From Crocodylus rhombifer (Eukaryota; Chordata; Crocodylia; Crocodylidae), in the NCBI GenBank assembly GCA_038503035.1, contig JAVSML010024016.1, positions 666,558 through 730,557 of the forward strand: a DNA stretch of 64,000 bases. The letters are read 5' to 3'. This document shows positions 50,201 to 56,933 of the stretch, in pieces. Position 1 is the stretch's first letter. Every line of letters starts with the position of its first letter. Under the pieces are notes generated by a model that was not told the origin of the DNA, did no database searches, and saw only the letters and a list, made by a program, of their open reading frames with translations. Position numbers and translations under genes: made by a program.

Positions 50201-53200
50201 AACAATCCCTCCCCTCTAATTTTTTATTTGAAAACCCAACTCCAGCAGGGTTTTTTTTTAAGTTTATTGATGTCTGGGTGGCTTCTCCCACAACACTTTT
50301 TGATTCTCATTTTGATCAGCATAAAAATTAATAGGAACAAGAAAAGAAGGTTTATTGTGAACAGACATCCTCTGGAAGATAACAACCCAAGAGCTCTCTC
50401 AAGTCATAAAACTAGAGCTTTGGAGTAAAGATCAGAAAGAACTGAAATGGAGACAAAGATTATAAATACAATGCCTGAGCATTCTAATATAATAAAGGGC
50501 TTAGTATGTCTGTCTGTCCGTCCACAATGCTTTTGGGTAGCTGCGCATGTGCCGCCAAGAGGGCTGGAGGCGATTGGCTGCACAGGCTCCGCCTCCTCAG
50601 GCAGGGATGTAGGTGTTGGGGAGGAAGCCACCTCCTCAGGTTGGGGGAAGCCCTGCTGCTCCGTGGGAGGAGGCAGAAGCAGAGGTAGGTGGGTGGGGGC
50701 AGGGAGATAGTGGGAAATTGCACTGCTCCATGGGAGGAGGCGGAAGCGGAGGCAGGCGGGTGGGGGGCAGGGAGGTGGCGGGAAACTGCACTGCTCCAGG
50801 GGACGAGGTGGAGGTGGAGGTGGGCGGGGGGGGAAGAGAGCCATGGCGCCAGATGCCGGAGGAGGTGGCAGCAGCAGCAGAAGGACTGTTTACATGGCCG
50901 GCCCCAAAGGGTGAGTGGGGGAGGGGGTTATGTAAATGCTCTCATAAACACCCCATCATTCATGACAGGCAATTGGCTAGTATTTTATTAATGTTACACT
51001 ACTCTTTTTATATTTCAGTATTTCTAACATCTATGCATGTAGCATTGCCAGTTTTCTGATCTTTTCCTAAGATGTGGGGATTCAAACTTCCACAAAACAG
51101 TGAAACACAACATCTGCCTTTTTCACAGAATGTAATGAACTTAAATGCATCCATATTCACTATGTACATCAGCTCCTGCTGCAAAAACTAAGGCCCAAGT
51201 CCCATTCTACCTTTCAGGCACCTAAAGTAGACTTAACTGCCCAAGCAAATCCTGTTCCATCCTATACCGAGTTCTGAAGAAATTGCACATCTTGGAGGTG
51301 GGTTCCTTTCTCCTTCTTTGTTGCATTTTTGTGAATTTATTTTAGAGCATGTTACAAAGGTAGATGCAGGAATAATTTCTTGCTTCTTGAGTGCAATGCC
51401 CTCCCTGAGCACACCTGTTGTAGGGCTACAGTGGTTTTTCGGGAACTTGAGAGGGGTTCAAATGAATTTCACTAAAGCAGTTAAGTCCACTTAGGAGCCT
51501 GATAGATGGAACAGGCAATGGCATAACTTCAGTGGGGCAACTGAGGCAGTAACCCCCTGCATCTACTTGAAAGTGTGGAAAGAAACAGCTGTTGTTGCAG
51601 CTGCACAACTGTAGTTGCAACTTCATGGTGTTGTGTCAATCAGAAGCTGCCTTGAGTGGCTGCTGCCCTAGGTGCCAGCTTGTGTCATTACAGTACGTCT
51701 GGAAACAGGATCTGGTGCACGGGCCAGCACTGGTTGCTTGGCTGCTGGTGGCAGCTGCAACAGCTAGACCCACAGTGCAGCAGCATCTATTTTTTTATGC
51801 CCCAGTCACCCTCTCTTCGCTACACTATTGGGATCTGCTCTTAAATCCTCAATGATTGGTTGGCTCCTGTTATATTTCCAGGTTACATGTTTTTAGTTGC
51901 ATCAGAAAAAAAGAAAAAGTAAAGAAGTGGCAGCACTGAATTCAGAATGCTATATTTATTTATTACAAAATGCATAGAACTAGATTACATTCCTCCTGGC
52001 TGAAAGAGGTTAACAGTGAGACACCATCTGTTAGCAGGGAGTTGGTGTCTTAAATTCTCTGAAAGGCTGCAACGAGGTAAATATTTCTAAACAATGATTT
52101 ACATATTGTATATATTCATAAAGACTGCAAATTCCCAGGGTAATCATTCTACACAGAGAATGATTCTTATGATGTCAAAAAGCCAGTTGATTTTTTCCTT
52201 AGCCCAACAAGGAAACTACTGTATTTATTCGAATCTCGGATAAGCTGCCCCCCCCCCCCCAACTTCATCATAAGGGAAAAAACCCTCATCTTAGATTTGA
52301 ATATGGGCCAGAGAAGCAGCTGCTACAGCTCTGAACAGGGGCAGGGAGCCTCATGCATCAGGTAGGGGGGCAGGGAGCAAGGGGACCACACGGGAAGAGG
52401 GCACATGATGTGGGGGGGCTGGGCACAGGAAGGGGGCATGTGGTGCAGGGTGGGATCATGGGGGAAAAGGGTGGGGGATCATAGAGTGAGGGGAGCACAG
52501 GGTGAACAAGTGGTGCAGCAAAGGGGGGCACAGTATAGGGGGGAGCATAGGCAAAAGGCCATGTAGTGCTGGGGGAGTATGGGGAAGAGACACAAAGTGT
52601 GGAGGGCATGGAAAAAGGGGTGCATGATGGGGGAGCATAGGTGAAAGGACAGTGGGAAGAGTGTGGGTAGGATATTTGGGAAAAGGGCACAGGGGAAGGG
52701 AAATGGAGAGTGAGGGGTACATAGGGAGGGGGCACTTGGAGCAGAGGGAGCATGGAGAAGGGGTAAGTGGAGTGGCAGGGAGAGCTGCTGCAGGTCTGGC
52801 TCTGGTCCCAACCTACATCCCAACCCAGACTGGAGGCTGGAGCTACTGCCTGGCCTGGTCAGGTGGCTCTGTGTTCCCAGTGAAAACAGAGTCAGAACAG
52901 CTGAAAAGCTAAGCAGCAGGCAGGCAGATACCAGAGGGGGACAAGTGGCAGGAGAGGGAAAGCGCTGGGAGAGGGACAGGTGACAAGCGGGGAGACAAGG
53001 GGCATGGAACAGGCTGCCAGCCCGCCAGCTGCTGCTTTGCTTTGCACGCAAAATTAAAATAAATATATGATTTTTCATTAATTGAATAATTACAGGGTCA
53101 TCCTAAATTCCAAGTCATCTTGGATTTGGGTAAATATGGTAATTACATGTCCAACTTTAAGCAGGTGTGAAATATACCAGGACTTAAGGCTAGGCACATA

Positions 53201-53445
53201 TGTAAGTAGCTTGCTGAATCAGACCTTAATGAAGACTGGGCAAGTTAGACAACTATCCCAATACAGGAAATAAGTGGCATTTAAAGTGCATTGGATATTT
53301 AAATGGTTTAACATAACCACCTCCCAAAGGAGCTTTAGGAGCTGATTCACTGTACCTGGTGGACCAGGGGAGCCTTGGTCTCCTTTTTCACCCTTTAAGC
53401 TGGTAGGGCCATTCAGTCCCCAGGAGTTTCTCTCTCCTTTAAAAC
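26071..53445 (-). CDS. COL15A1: Collagen type XV alpha-1 chain, C-terminal 11 exons (5' part outside window)
   Basis: COL15A1 encodes a basement-membrane-zone multiplexin (collagen with interruptions) carrying glycosaminoglycan chains. Its NC1 end contains a trimerization domain, a hinge and a cleavable endostatin-like domain (restin). Exons, 5' to 3': 53356-53445, 48632-48681, 46008-46118, 44076-44220, 37725-37789, 33338-33466, 33096-33155, 31497-31556, 30341-30526, 26650-26765, 26071-26287. All have AG/GT borders and compatible phases, giving about 408 residues and a stop. Diagnostic type XV words are [27 protein letters not shown] and [10 protein letters not shown]; type XVIII differs at these positions (AFLSSRLQDL, PIVNLKDELLF). 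Large introns are filled with transposons. No frameshift or stop interrupts the chain, so the gene looks functional. Confidence 0.97.
26650..26765 (-). CDS. COL15A1: COL15A1 exon, endostatin-like domain part 2
   Basis: 116 bp, encodes [20 protein letters not shown], then [18 protein letters not shown] and the first two bases of a Trp codon. The acceptor is AATTGACAG, the donor GTGAGT. The core motif IPIYSFDG is typical of multiplexin endostatin domains. Confidence 0.97.
27240..27425. mobile_element. MITE, family A, partial copy in COL15A1 intron
   Basis: Contains GCACAGTAGTAACGAGCTAC and TACTGTGCAGTAGCAAC, inverted words shared with 16121-16370, and ends with GTGTAGACCTGGCCA. The left end is unclear. 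Confidence 0.55.
27840..28513. mobile_element. hAT-like element with long inverted arms (copy 2, inverse)
   Basis: The same family as 5290-6100 in the opposite orientation. Shared words are GATTCGGACATAGACA, GCTTTAAATG, GAGGTATGTAGAAAAAACAT and the terminal GGACTGAAGCTTCACACAGC. The arms are again inverted copies (27895-27985 against 28270-28365). The left end is not found, so it may be truncated. It lies in the intron before the last two exons of COL15A1. Confidence 0.75.
28514..29119. other. COL15A1 intron, no feature recognised
   Basis: Ordinary AT-rich intron. A 25 bp word, CTGTACCTGAGAGGCCTTA plus ACAA, near 29095 repeats one at about 27133, indicating another dispersed repeat. Confidence 0.5.
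29120..30296. mobile_element. MITE, family C, copy 2, interrupted by CR1
   Basis: The left part (29120-29260) and right part (about 30185-30296) together reproduce the block order of 14333-14674. They share CTAATTAAAGCACC, TCTCATGTATCAGC, TGATACATGAGATGCAGA and CACATATCTACAGGTACCC. The CR1 sits between CATTTT and TTGAAG, which are adjacent in the uninterrupted copy. Confidence 0.8.
29261..30184 (-). mobile_element. CR1: CR1 LINE, 5'-truncated, fairly young
   Basis: Two minus-strand frames cover the RT end and C-terminal part. They are 30210-29752 ([42 protein letters not shown]) and 29724-29368 ([54 protein letters not shown]). FADD is the RT catalytic motif. The 3' end is the TCTATGAAATCTATGAAA-type tail. 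Few mutations separate these frames, so this copy is younger than most CR1s here. Confidence 0.9.
30341..30526 (-). CDS. COL15A1: COL15A1 exon, endostatin-like domain part 1
   Basis: 186 bp, 62 codons, phase 0. It starts [20 protein letters not shown] and ends [10 protein letters not shown], with [20 protein letters not shown] between. The single Cys (residue 20) is the first of the four disulfide-forming cysteines of the domain. The donor is GTAAAA. Confidence 0.98.
30527..31496. other. COL15A1 intron, no feature recognised
   Basis: AT-rich intron without recognised repeats. Confidence 0.55.
31497..31556 (-). CDS. COL15A1: COL15A1 exon, hinge
   Basis: 60 bp, phase 0, encodes [20 protein letters not shown]. 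The acceptor is TGTTCTACCACAG, the donor GTAAGTAAG. This hinge is the least conserved part of NC1, so the call rests on position, phase and splice signals. It lies exactly between PPPPAVSSH and the endostatin start LHLVALN, and has a length like the mammalian hinge. Confidence 0.88.
31557..32362. other. COL15A1 intron, no feature recognised
   Basis: AT-rich intron without recognised repeats. Confidence 0.55.
32363..32866. mobile_element. hAT-like element with CCAAT-bearing internal repeats
   Basis: The ends TAGGGGCCTACTGAAATTGC and, inverted, TAGGAGTCTACTGAACTC are a terminal inverted repeat. The flanks CTCATAGG (32355-32362) and CTCTTAAG (32867-32874) match at six of eight bases. Inside, a CCAATCAGTGGGGAGGGGC-like unit recurs about three times (near 32640, 32676 and 32716). 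Non-coding, 504 bp. Confidence 0.75.
33096..33155 (-). CDS. COL15A1: COL15A1 exon, end of trimerization domain and hinge
   Basis: 60 bp, phase 0, encodes [20 protein letters not shown]. The donor is a consensus GTAAGT. Only 182 bp of intron separates it from the previous exon, by far the shortest intron in this part of the gene. The proline run marks the start of the protease-sensitive hinge. Confidence 0.97.
33338..33466 (-). CDS. COL15A1: COL15A1 exon, NC1 trimerization domain
   Basis: 129 bp, phase 0 at both ends, 43 codons. It encodes [20 protein letters not shown], then [20 protein letters not shown] and KLQ. This is the compact beta/alpha trimerization domain of multiplexins that aligns three chains. 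Type XV features are LQKAHLV and FIRVR.GW.KLQ. The acceptor is ATTACTTGACAG, the donor GTATTA. Confidence 0.97.
33467..34106. other. COL15A1 intron, no feature recognised
   Basis: AT-rich intron with no recognised repeat up to the hAT-Charlie edge. Confidence 0.55.
34107..34743. mobile_element. hAT-Charlie-like element carrying a CR1
   Basis: The ends CAGTGATTCTCATTCC and, inverted, CAGTGATTCTTAACC are classic Charlie termini. The flanks CTATAGAA (34099-34106) and CTGTAGCA (34744-34751) agree at six of eight bases. A CR1 tail (about 34174-34539) is inserted in the middle. The outer parts match 3308-3545. Confidence 0.85.
34174..34539 (+). mobile_element. CR1: CR1 3' end, sense, inside hAT-Charlie
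   Basis: Sense CR1 C-terminal coding and tail: ATAAGGAACAACTTCTTTAC, CACCAGAAGTGGTGCAAGC, then GATCATTTGACCCCAACAG and the TGTCTATGAAATCTATGAG tail. Confidence 0.85.
34752..35149. other. COL15A1 intron, no feature recognised
   Basis: Unremarkable intron sequence between a hAT element and a long CR1. Confidence 0.5.
35150..36862 (+). mobile_element. CR1: CR1 LINE, sense, long but broken
   Basis: Starts in the end of the endonuclease-linker ([20 protein letters not shown]) and runs through the reverse transcriptase. The frame at 36084-36566 shows [34 protein letters not shown] (catalytic Asp) and GSGVPQ. After a frameshift the ADDTKLWG and [14 protein letters not shown] blocks follow. Sequence stops matching CR1 after KMNMSR near 36860. 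Stops and shifts make it a dead copy. Confidence 0.9.
36863..37304. other. Intron; GC-rich unclassified stretch
   Basis: Positions 36865-37130 are GC-rich with overlapping frames on both strands and no recognised motif. They abut the truncated CR1 and may be another repeat. Confidence 0.4.
37305..37492 (-). mobile_element. Palindrome-rich MITE, family B, copy 2 (inverse)
   Basis: Same blocks as 8286-8486 in reverse orientation: GGGTTAACCCATTCC, GATCTAACTTAATTCACC, GGTGAACTAAGTTAGAC, GATCGACTTAACTCTAGTTA and TGTAACATCTACACATACC. Lies 230 bases downstream of a COL15A1 exon. Confidence 0.7.
37725..37789 (-). CDS. COL15A1: COL15A1 exon (end of last collagenous domain, start of NC1)
   Basis: Encodes [20 protein letters not shown] and ends in phase 0 before GTAAGA. 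The last Gly-X-Y run passes into TRNL, the start of the NC1 region. The acceptor is a tandem NAGNAG type (TTTTAGCAG), so the exon may start at 37789 or 37786; both keep the frame and differ by one alanine. The preceding exon supplies the first base of the split codon. Confidence 0.93.
37790..38480. other. COL15A1 intron, no feature recognised
   Basis: Unremarkable intron. Minus-strand frames that run from the neighbouring exon into this region are read-through. Confidence 0.5.
38481..39610. repeat. GC-rich degenerate repeat block
   Basis: A purine-rich stretch in which words like GGCCCCAGTGAGTGGG, ACCCAGTAAGAG and CCCCGGTAAGTC recur at irregular spacing. A 22 bp direct repeat (CAGAACTATAGG.CAGCT) marks its left edge near 38489 and 38512. 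It has no ORF. The reverse complement of a related block is at 62450-63790. The class is unknown; an LTR or a decayed minisatellite are possible. Confidence 0.5.
39786..40024. mobile_element. MITE, family A, copy 2
   Basis: The ends AGGTGTGGCTACATGTAT and, inverted, TGGGCACGTCTACACAAG resemble those of 16121-16370, and TTACTGTGCAGCAAATTACT repeats its interior theme. Non-coding. Confidence 0.65.
40640..41249. mobile_element. hAT-like element with internal tandem repeats
   Basis: The right end, read inward, is TAGGGCCGTGCGAGGCTTC, close to the TAGGGCTGTGTGAAGCTTC end of 28513, so it belongs to a related hAT family. Inside, a unit of about 150 bp occurs about 2.3 times (40689-40838, 40845-40985 and a part to 41030). 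Each unit contains ATCCCTGCAACTTTCA-like, TTTGAGGTGCAATTCCCC-like and TTGAAACTTGGCA words. The left end is not resolved. Confidence 0.65.
41250..44075. other. COL15A1 intron, no feature recognised
   Basis: 2.8 kb of intron with no recognised family. Short open frames on both strands lack motifs. Confidence 0.5.
44076..44220 (-). CDS. COL15A1: COL15A1 exon (collagenous, Pro-rich)
   Basis: 145 bp, starts in phase 0, ends with one base of a split codon; acceptor TTCTGTCTTGACAG, donor GTGAGAG. It encodes GPKGDSVV, then [20 protein letters not shown], five GPP triplets and AIYGS. Two small breaks are seen: GDSVVG (four residues between glycines) and GYG (one residue). Overlapping plus-strand frames at 44054-44297 are shadows. 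Confidence 0.96.
44978..45247. mobile_element. MITE, family F, copy 1
   Basis: Long imperfect terminal inverted repeats: TATTTCACCTATTAGGCATT and ACTTAGGCACCAAAG on the left, and the inverse of ACTTAGGGGCCAAAG and GCCCAATAGGTGAAATAG on the right. The spacer contains CCACCCTGTTGAAGTC, matching the inverse of CTTGAGCAGGGTGG. It could fold as one long hairpin. Related copies are at 51193-51518 and 62325-62425. Confidence 0.75.
46008..46118 (-). CDS. COL15A1: COL15A1 exon (collagenous with interruption)
   Basis: 111 bp, phase 0 at both ends; acceptor TTTCTCTTCTTAG, donor GTAAGTG. It encodes [18 protein letters not shown], an interruption SGGFFMT, then [12 protein letters not shown]. The break of Gly-X-Y by the FFM segment is a short NC interruption of the kind that gives multiplexins flexibility. 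Confidence 0.96.
46444..46453. other. Assembly gap (10 N)
   Basis: Ten ambiguous bases in an intron. True length is unknown. Confidence 0.99.
46665..47278. mobile_element. hAT-like element in COL15A1 intron
   Basis: The left end CATAGATGTCAAATATGGCC and right end, inverted, CAGGGGTGTTAAACTCACC form an imperfect terminal repeat of the kind in 18928-19607 and at the left edge of 11813-13396. Flanking 8-mers match weakly. The interior is GC-rich and non-coding. Confidence 0.65.
47279..48120. other. COL15A1 intron, no feature recognised
   Basis: AT-rich intron. Confidence 0.55.
48121..48539 (+). mobile_element. CR1: CR1 3' end, sense
   Basis: The frame at 48121-48441 reads [20 protein letters not shown], then [20 protein letters not shown] and [13 protein letters not shown], the CR1 C-terminus. 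The tail is GGTCCCTTCCAACCCTAAA followed by ATCTATGAAA repeats. It sits 93 bases downstream of the 50 bp COL15A1 exon. Confidence 0.9.
48632..48681 (-). CDS. COL15A1: COL15A1 exon (non-collagenous linker)
   Basis: 50 bp exon, acceptor TTAATTTTTCAG, donor GTAATT. It completes the Gly codon of the previous exon and encodes [16 protein letters not shown], a non-Gly-X-Y segment, before GEKGDSGEP of the next exon. Small size makes it easy to miss. Phase fit on both sides and clean splice sites support it. It would be one of the short NC interruptions between collagenous blocks. Confidence 0.85.
48682..50482. other. COL15A1 intron, no feature recognised
   Basis: No additional exon with splice sites and no recognised repeat. 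Confidence 0.5.
50483..50980 (+). mobile_element. Possible Helitron-like element
   Basis: Begins TCTAATATAATAAAGGGCTT followed by AGTATGTCTGTCTGTCC, close to the 5' end reported for vertebrate (bat-type) Helitrons (TC...TATAATAAAAG.CTAATATG), and ends GGCAATTGGCTAG before T, fitting a CTRR|T end. The upstream base is T, not the expected A, and no strong 3' hairpin is seen. The centre carries three 68 bp repeats. No Rep/helicase is coded. Confidence 0.4.
50656..50860. repeat. 68 bp GC-rich tandem repeat, three units
   Basis: Units start with CTGCTCC at 50656, 50723 and 50791, each followed by a GGGAGGAGGC-like run. The glycine- and proline-rich frames over this region are products of the repeat. 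Confidence 0.85.
51193..51518. mobile_element. MITE, family F, copy 2
   Basis: Inverted arms CATTCTACCTTTCAGGCACC, AGTAGACTTAACTGCC on the left and GCAGTTAAGTCCACTTAGG, GCCTGATAGATGGAACAGG on the right. The same theme as 44978-45247 but more diverged. Confidence 0.65.
51519..52218. other. COL15A1 intron, no feature recognised
   Basis: GC-moderate part 51530-51860 then AT-rich; no recognised family. Confidence 0.45.
52219..53139. mobile_element. Mariner-type DNA transposon with G-rich interior
   Basis: The ends CTGTATTTATTCGAATC and, inverted, CCATATTTACCCAAATCC are a terminal inverted repeat, flanked by TA at 52217-52218 and 53140-53141. The interior (52300-52780) is a purine-rich low-complexity run of GGGGGCA-like words, preceded by 13 C (52248-52260). 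Minus-strand proline-rich frames up to 199 codons here are chance. No transposase remains. Confidence 0.75.
53356..53445 (-). CDS. COL15A1: COL15A1 exon (collagenous, with two Gly substitutions)
   Basis: 90 bp exon, acceptor TTTTTGCTAG, donor GTACAG. It begins with two bases and ends with one base of split glycine codons. It encodes [20 protein letters not shown] then GDQGSPGPP. Triplet register is kept, but Gly is replaced by Asn (NSW) and by Ser (SLK), so the triple helix is imperfect here. Type XV collagen has many interruptions, so this may be normal for the family. Confidence 0.93.
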
Positions 53446-56400
53446 CTAGCAAAAATAGTGCAAACAAATAAAATGTAGAAGGAGCAGGATCAGACAGAGT
53501 TGTTATCTGCAGGCTCTATCACTAATTGCTAATCAGCAAGCAATAAACAAGGATACTGATGGCTGTGGAGGTCAATAAAACTATTGTTTGTTGCTCTGCA
53601 ATAAGGCATTTCAGCTGTCAACCAAAGCAGACAATGTTCTGGAGCCATATTCATGTTTTTAGCAAAATTATTCTACCTGGTGAGTTGACCTGGTGCAGAA
53701 CTGCAGCCAAATAACTTTGAATTTTCTTCCTTTTGCATTTGTTCCCCACGTCCAGTGTCACGTGGGCGTTCCTCTGCTACACTTCTAGGCAAAAATGGCA
53801 CCTTATTCTACATAACTGGTACTTGCAGGTGAAATGAACTCCCAAGTAACTGGATCTTTCAGATATAATTCCCCAATGTCTTGCTTCTTTGCAAAGTGCA
53901 AGTAAAATAACACTGCTTTAATTTGGTAGTACATTACAGGCACGTTATGCTGGAATAAATGACTGAACAGGGGCAAGGACAGAGGCTGCCCAATGTGAAG
54001 CAAAGTTGTGGGAGTTGGCGGTGAAGTTCATCAGTGCAATACCAGGACAAAGGCTAGGAACACTCTTGCAGAAACAAAGGTGGAGTGGTGCTTATGTCCC
54101 TTTAGGAACCTGATCCAATAGATGTGCTCAGAGCAGACCTGATGCACTGAACTTAGCAACAGAAACAGCAACAGAGCTACTTTCATTTTAATTACAGTAG
54201 TGATACACACTTGCTTGTTATGTAATAGCCTAATGGTTAGAAAGCTCAGGAGGTAGACAACTTGGTTTCCTATGATGTTTTCATCCTGCAGAGCTTCAAA
54301 ACACATCTCCCACCTTTCAGGAGAGAGCCCTTGGCACTAGGCTACAGGCAGGGACCCCTCTACTCTTTCCTGTTTGAGTTGTGACATTATACAGTAAAGC
54401 ATGCAAAATCAATGGAACCAGAGAGAAAGCAGGCAAGAAGGAGGCCAGCTCCATGGTCCAGTGCTTAGGGAATTTGGGAGATGAGAATCCTGGTCCATGC
54501 AACATGTATGCTCCCCAATCCAGATAGCTCAGTCTAGTGTCTAGGGCACTCATCTGGGAGCTGAGATGTATTTGTCTGAACTATCTTTAGGATGAGCAGG
54601 AAACTGAACCAGCTGTCCCACTACTTAGATGAGTTTTCTAACTACTAAGTCATTGTATACAAGACAGACATTACCAGCAGTGCTGCCTGATCTTTTGAAA
54701 AAATATTGATGGGCATCTATGTTCAGGAATGCGTTTTAGGTTCCTGGTCACAAATGGACAGGAGTATCTCCCTGGTAACCCTGACTCAAGCACTGAAGCT
54801 TCTGAGATGGATGGAAGTTTAGACACATCCTTGTGTTCAGTGTTTCCTGTTGGCTGATTCTAGGCAGCTCCTGGCTCAGCGTACTCAGTTTTTGGCTTTT
54901 CTTTCTAAGGTGTATAACTCTCCCCATACAGTGAACAGAGAAATTTCAGCAATTCAAAAAAGGTCTGGACCCCACTCTGGGGTCAAGTCAGGAGGCTGTA
55001 GATACTGTAGGCACCTACATCTGCTTTGGAACTGGCTCTTATTGCTTGGCCACAGGCTATCATAATTAGAGAAAAAGGAATGATAGCTCTTAATATACAC
55101 AAAGTTTTGTCTAAATTGTAGGAGGCTGGCTCATCACTCTTAAACTTCTCCTTGAATGAAAGAATACACCAAGAAACTAAAGGGTCCTTATAACAGCTCA
55201 TAGTAACTCACAGGAGGGACCATTTTGCTTAATTATTCAGTACATTAACATCCACTCTTGTAATTCCCGGGGGGGGGGGGGGGGGAGACAATGGAGTGAA
55301 GGGGCTAATTAGAGTCCTCTGGGGCAAACACTGCAGGTCCTTTTGCAATCAAGGTGAGGGTACCTGGTGAGTAGCCAAAGATGGTTTACATCAGCAGACC
55401 TAAGAGAAACAAGGAGCTAAGAAATCTGTCCAGGAAGCTCTGGACAGGAAAATGAAGTGAGAGTTAACAGCACAACTGTCATGCTCCTCCTGTTGCAGCT
55501 CTTAAAACGGCCATTATTCTAGGTAGGTGCTTCACTGAGGTGTTCACTATTGCCAATCCCAAACCATGTAGTTGTTCAATCTAGTTGTTCCTAGTTTCGT
55601 TGAATTTTTTAAAATTATTTTTAAAAACACTAGGTGTTATGCTCTTGTTCTCTGAGTTACTCAAGTTCAAACATTCCTCTGGAAATACAAGGGCTAGATT
55701 TTTTTTTTTAATAGTGAAAGCTCAGTTTCTCGTGTAATTATCAGATTGCAGGAGCTGGAGCTTTATGTTAAATAACAAATATCTGTAAGACTCAAGTTAA
55801 AAATGTGATAGATGGCAACACCAAGTGTTCCAAAGCACCGCTGTTACTACAGTTGGCAAAGGGGACACAAGAATCAATTTCCAGAGAAGCACTGAAATCA
55901 GTGATAGGGCCAGTGCCCTACACAGAAGTAATTAACAAATTTAGTGCAAACTTTTCTATATCAAACATGAATGTGTCTGAGGGACTGTCTAAAAACCTTT
56001 ATTAGAAGCTTCAGGTTTGAATGAGGAATTTGGCTCACTTCTGTTCTGCATGATACTTGGGTTGTATCCTCTCTTTTTAAAGGAGGAGGAGAGGCGTGGC
56101 AAGAAAAAAATTCCCAGAACTAAGGGAAAGGATGTGGGGCTCTCCTTAGATTTGGAAGTAATGACAGAAGGGGTGGGGTTTACAGACCCGTGGACATTTC
56201 AATAGTAGACTTCCAAGTAGAAGCCTCCTCCATAGCTTTGGCTCCCAGGGGCCAGGAATACCCTGGGAAAGGGCTTAAGAACAAGGGGCAGGAGGCTGGC
56301 AAAGAGTTTCCTGTGCATCCCTGAATTCCACAGGTTCAATAACTCTGGTTCCTCTATTGTCCCCAATATCCTTTTTGACAAGAGAAGAAAAGGAAGTCCC

Positions 56401-56862
56401 TGGCTTCAGTACTCATTACAGTTTTCATGCTTTATGTTGCCTCCGTAAGGATTTTTCTCAAGGACCGTAAGACATGTTCCATTCGTTCTTGTCAGTCTCA
56501 CATCTCTCCCCACTTTTTCTTTCACTGATCTTTTGTCTTCTTTCTAGTTCTCTCCCCTAATTCTTCTCTTTCTATGCCTCAGAAATTACCTTCTCTTCAG
56601 CAGGTTGCATTTCATCCTCCTAACAAGCAAAGGAAGGGACAGCATTTCCTTTCTTTCTCCAGAAAGGCTCATATTCTCTCTCCTTTTCAAGAAAAAGGAG
56701 TGTTGTGGGGCTGCTCCTTCTCCTTCCCCTCTGAGGAAGCCTGCAATGTTTCCTGTTCTAAGCAGGGGTTGCTTCTGCCTGTGATACTGTATCCCAATGC
56801 AGGAGAGAGTGGAGTTCTAACAACAGACAGGAATTGACTTGAGTCAGGCAGTTGGGCCCATT
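53446..56862. other. COL15A1 upstream intron, no feature recognised
   Basis: No further collagen exon found. A run of 17 G lies at 55269-55285. A 51-codon minus frame at 54031-54186 begins MKVALLLFLLLSSV, signal-peptide-like but unsupported. Confidence 0.5.
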
Positions 56863-56933
56863 CCTAGGGTTGCCAACTCTGACTGAAGCTATCCTGGGAG
56901 ATTTTTTTCTCCAACATGATGTAATGTCATTAA

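Noticed and set aside
50404..51059. Glycine-rich and proline-rich ORFs near 50.6 kb
   Set aside because: Three 68 bp tandem repeats explain both frames.
52358..53078. Proline/serine-rich minus frames up to 199 codons
   Set aside because: They are the complement of a G-rich run inside a mariner-type element.
26071..53445. Assignment to COL18A1 (collagen XVIII)
   Set aside because: The trimerization and endostatin words ([36 protein letters not shown]) fit type XV; type XVIII differs at these sites.
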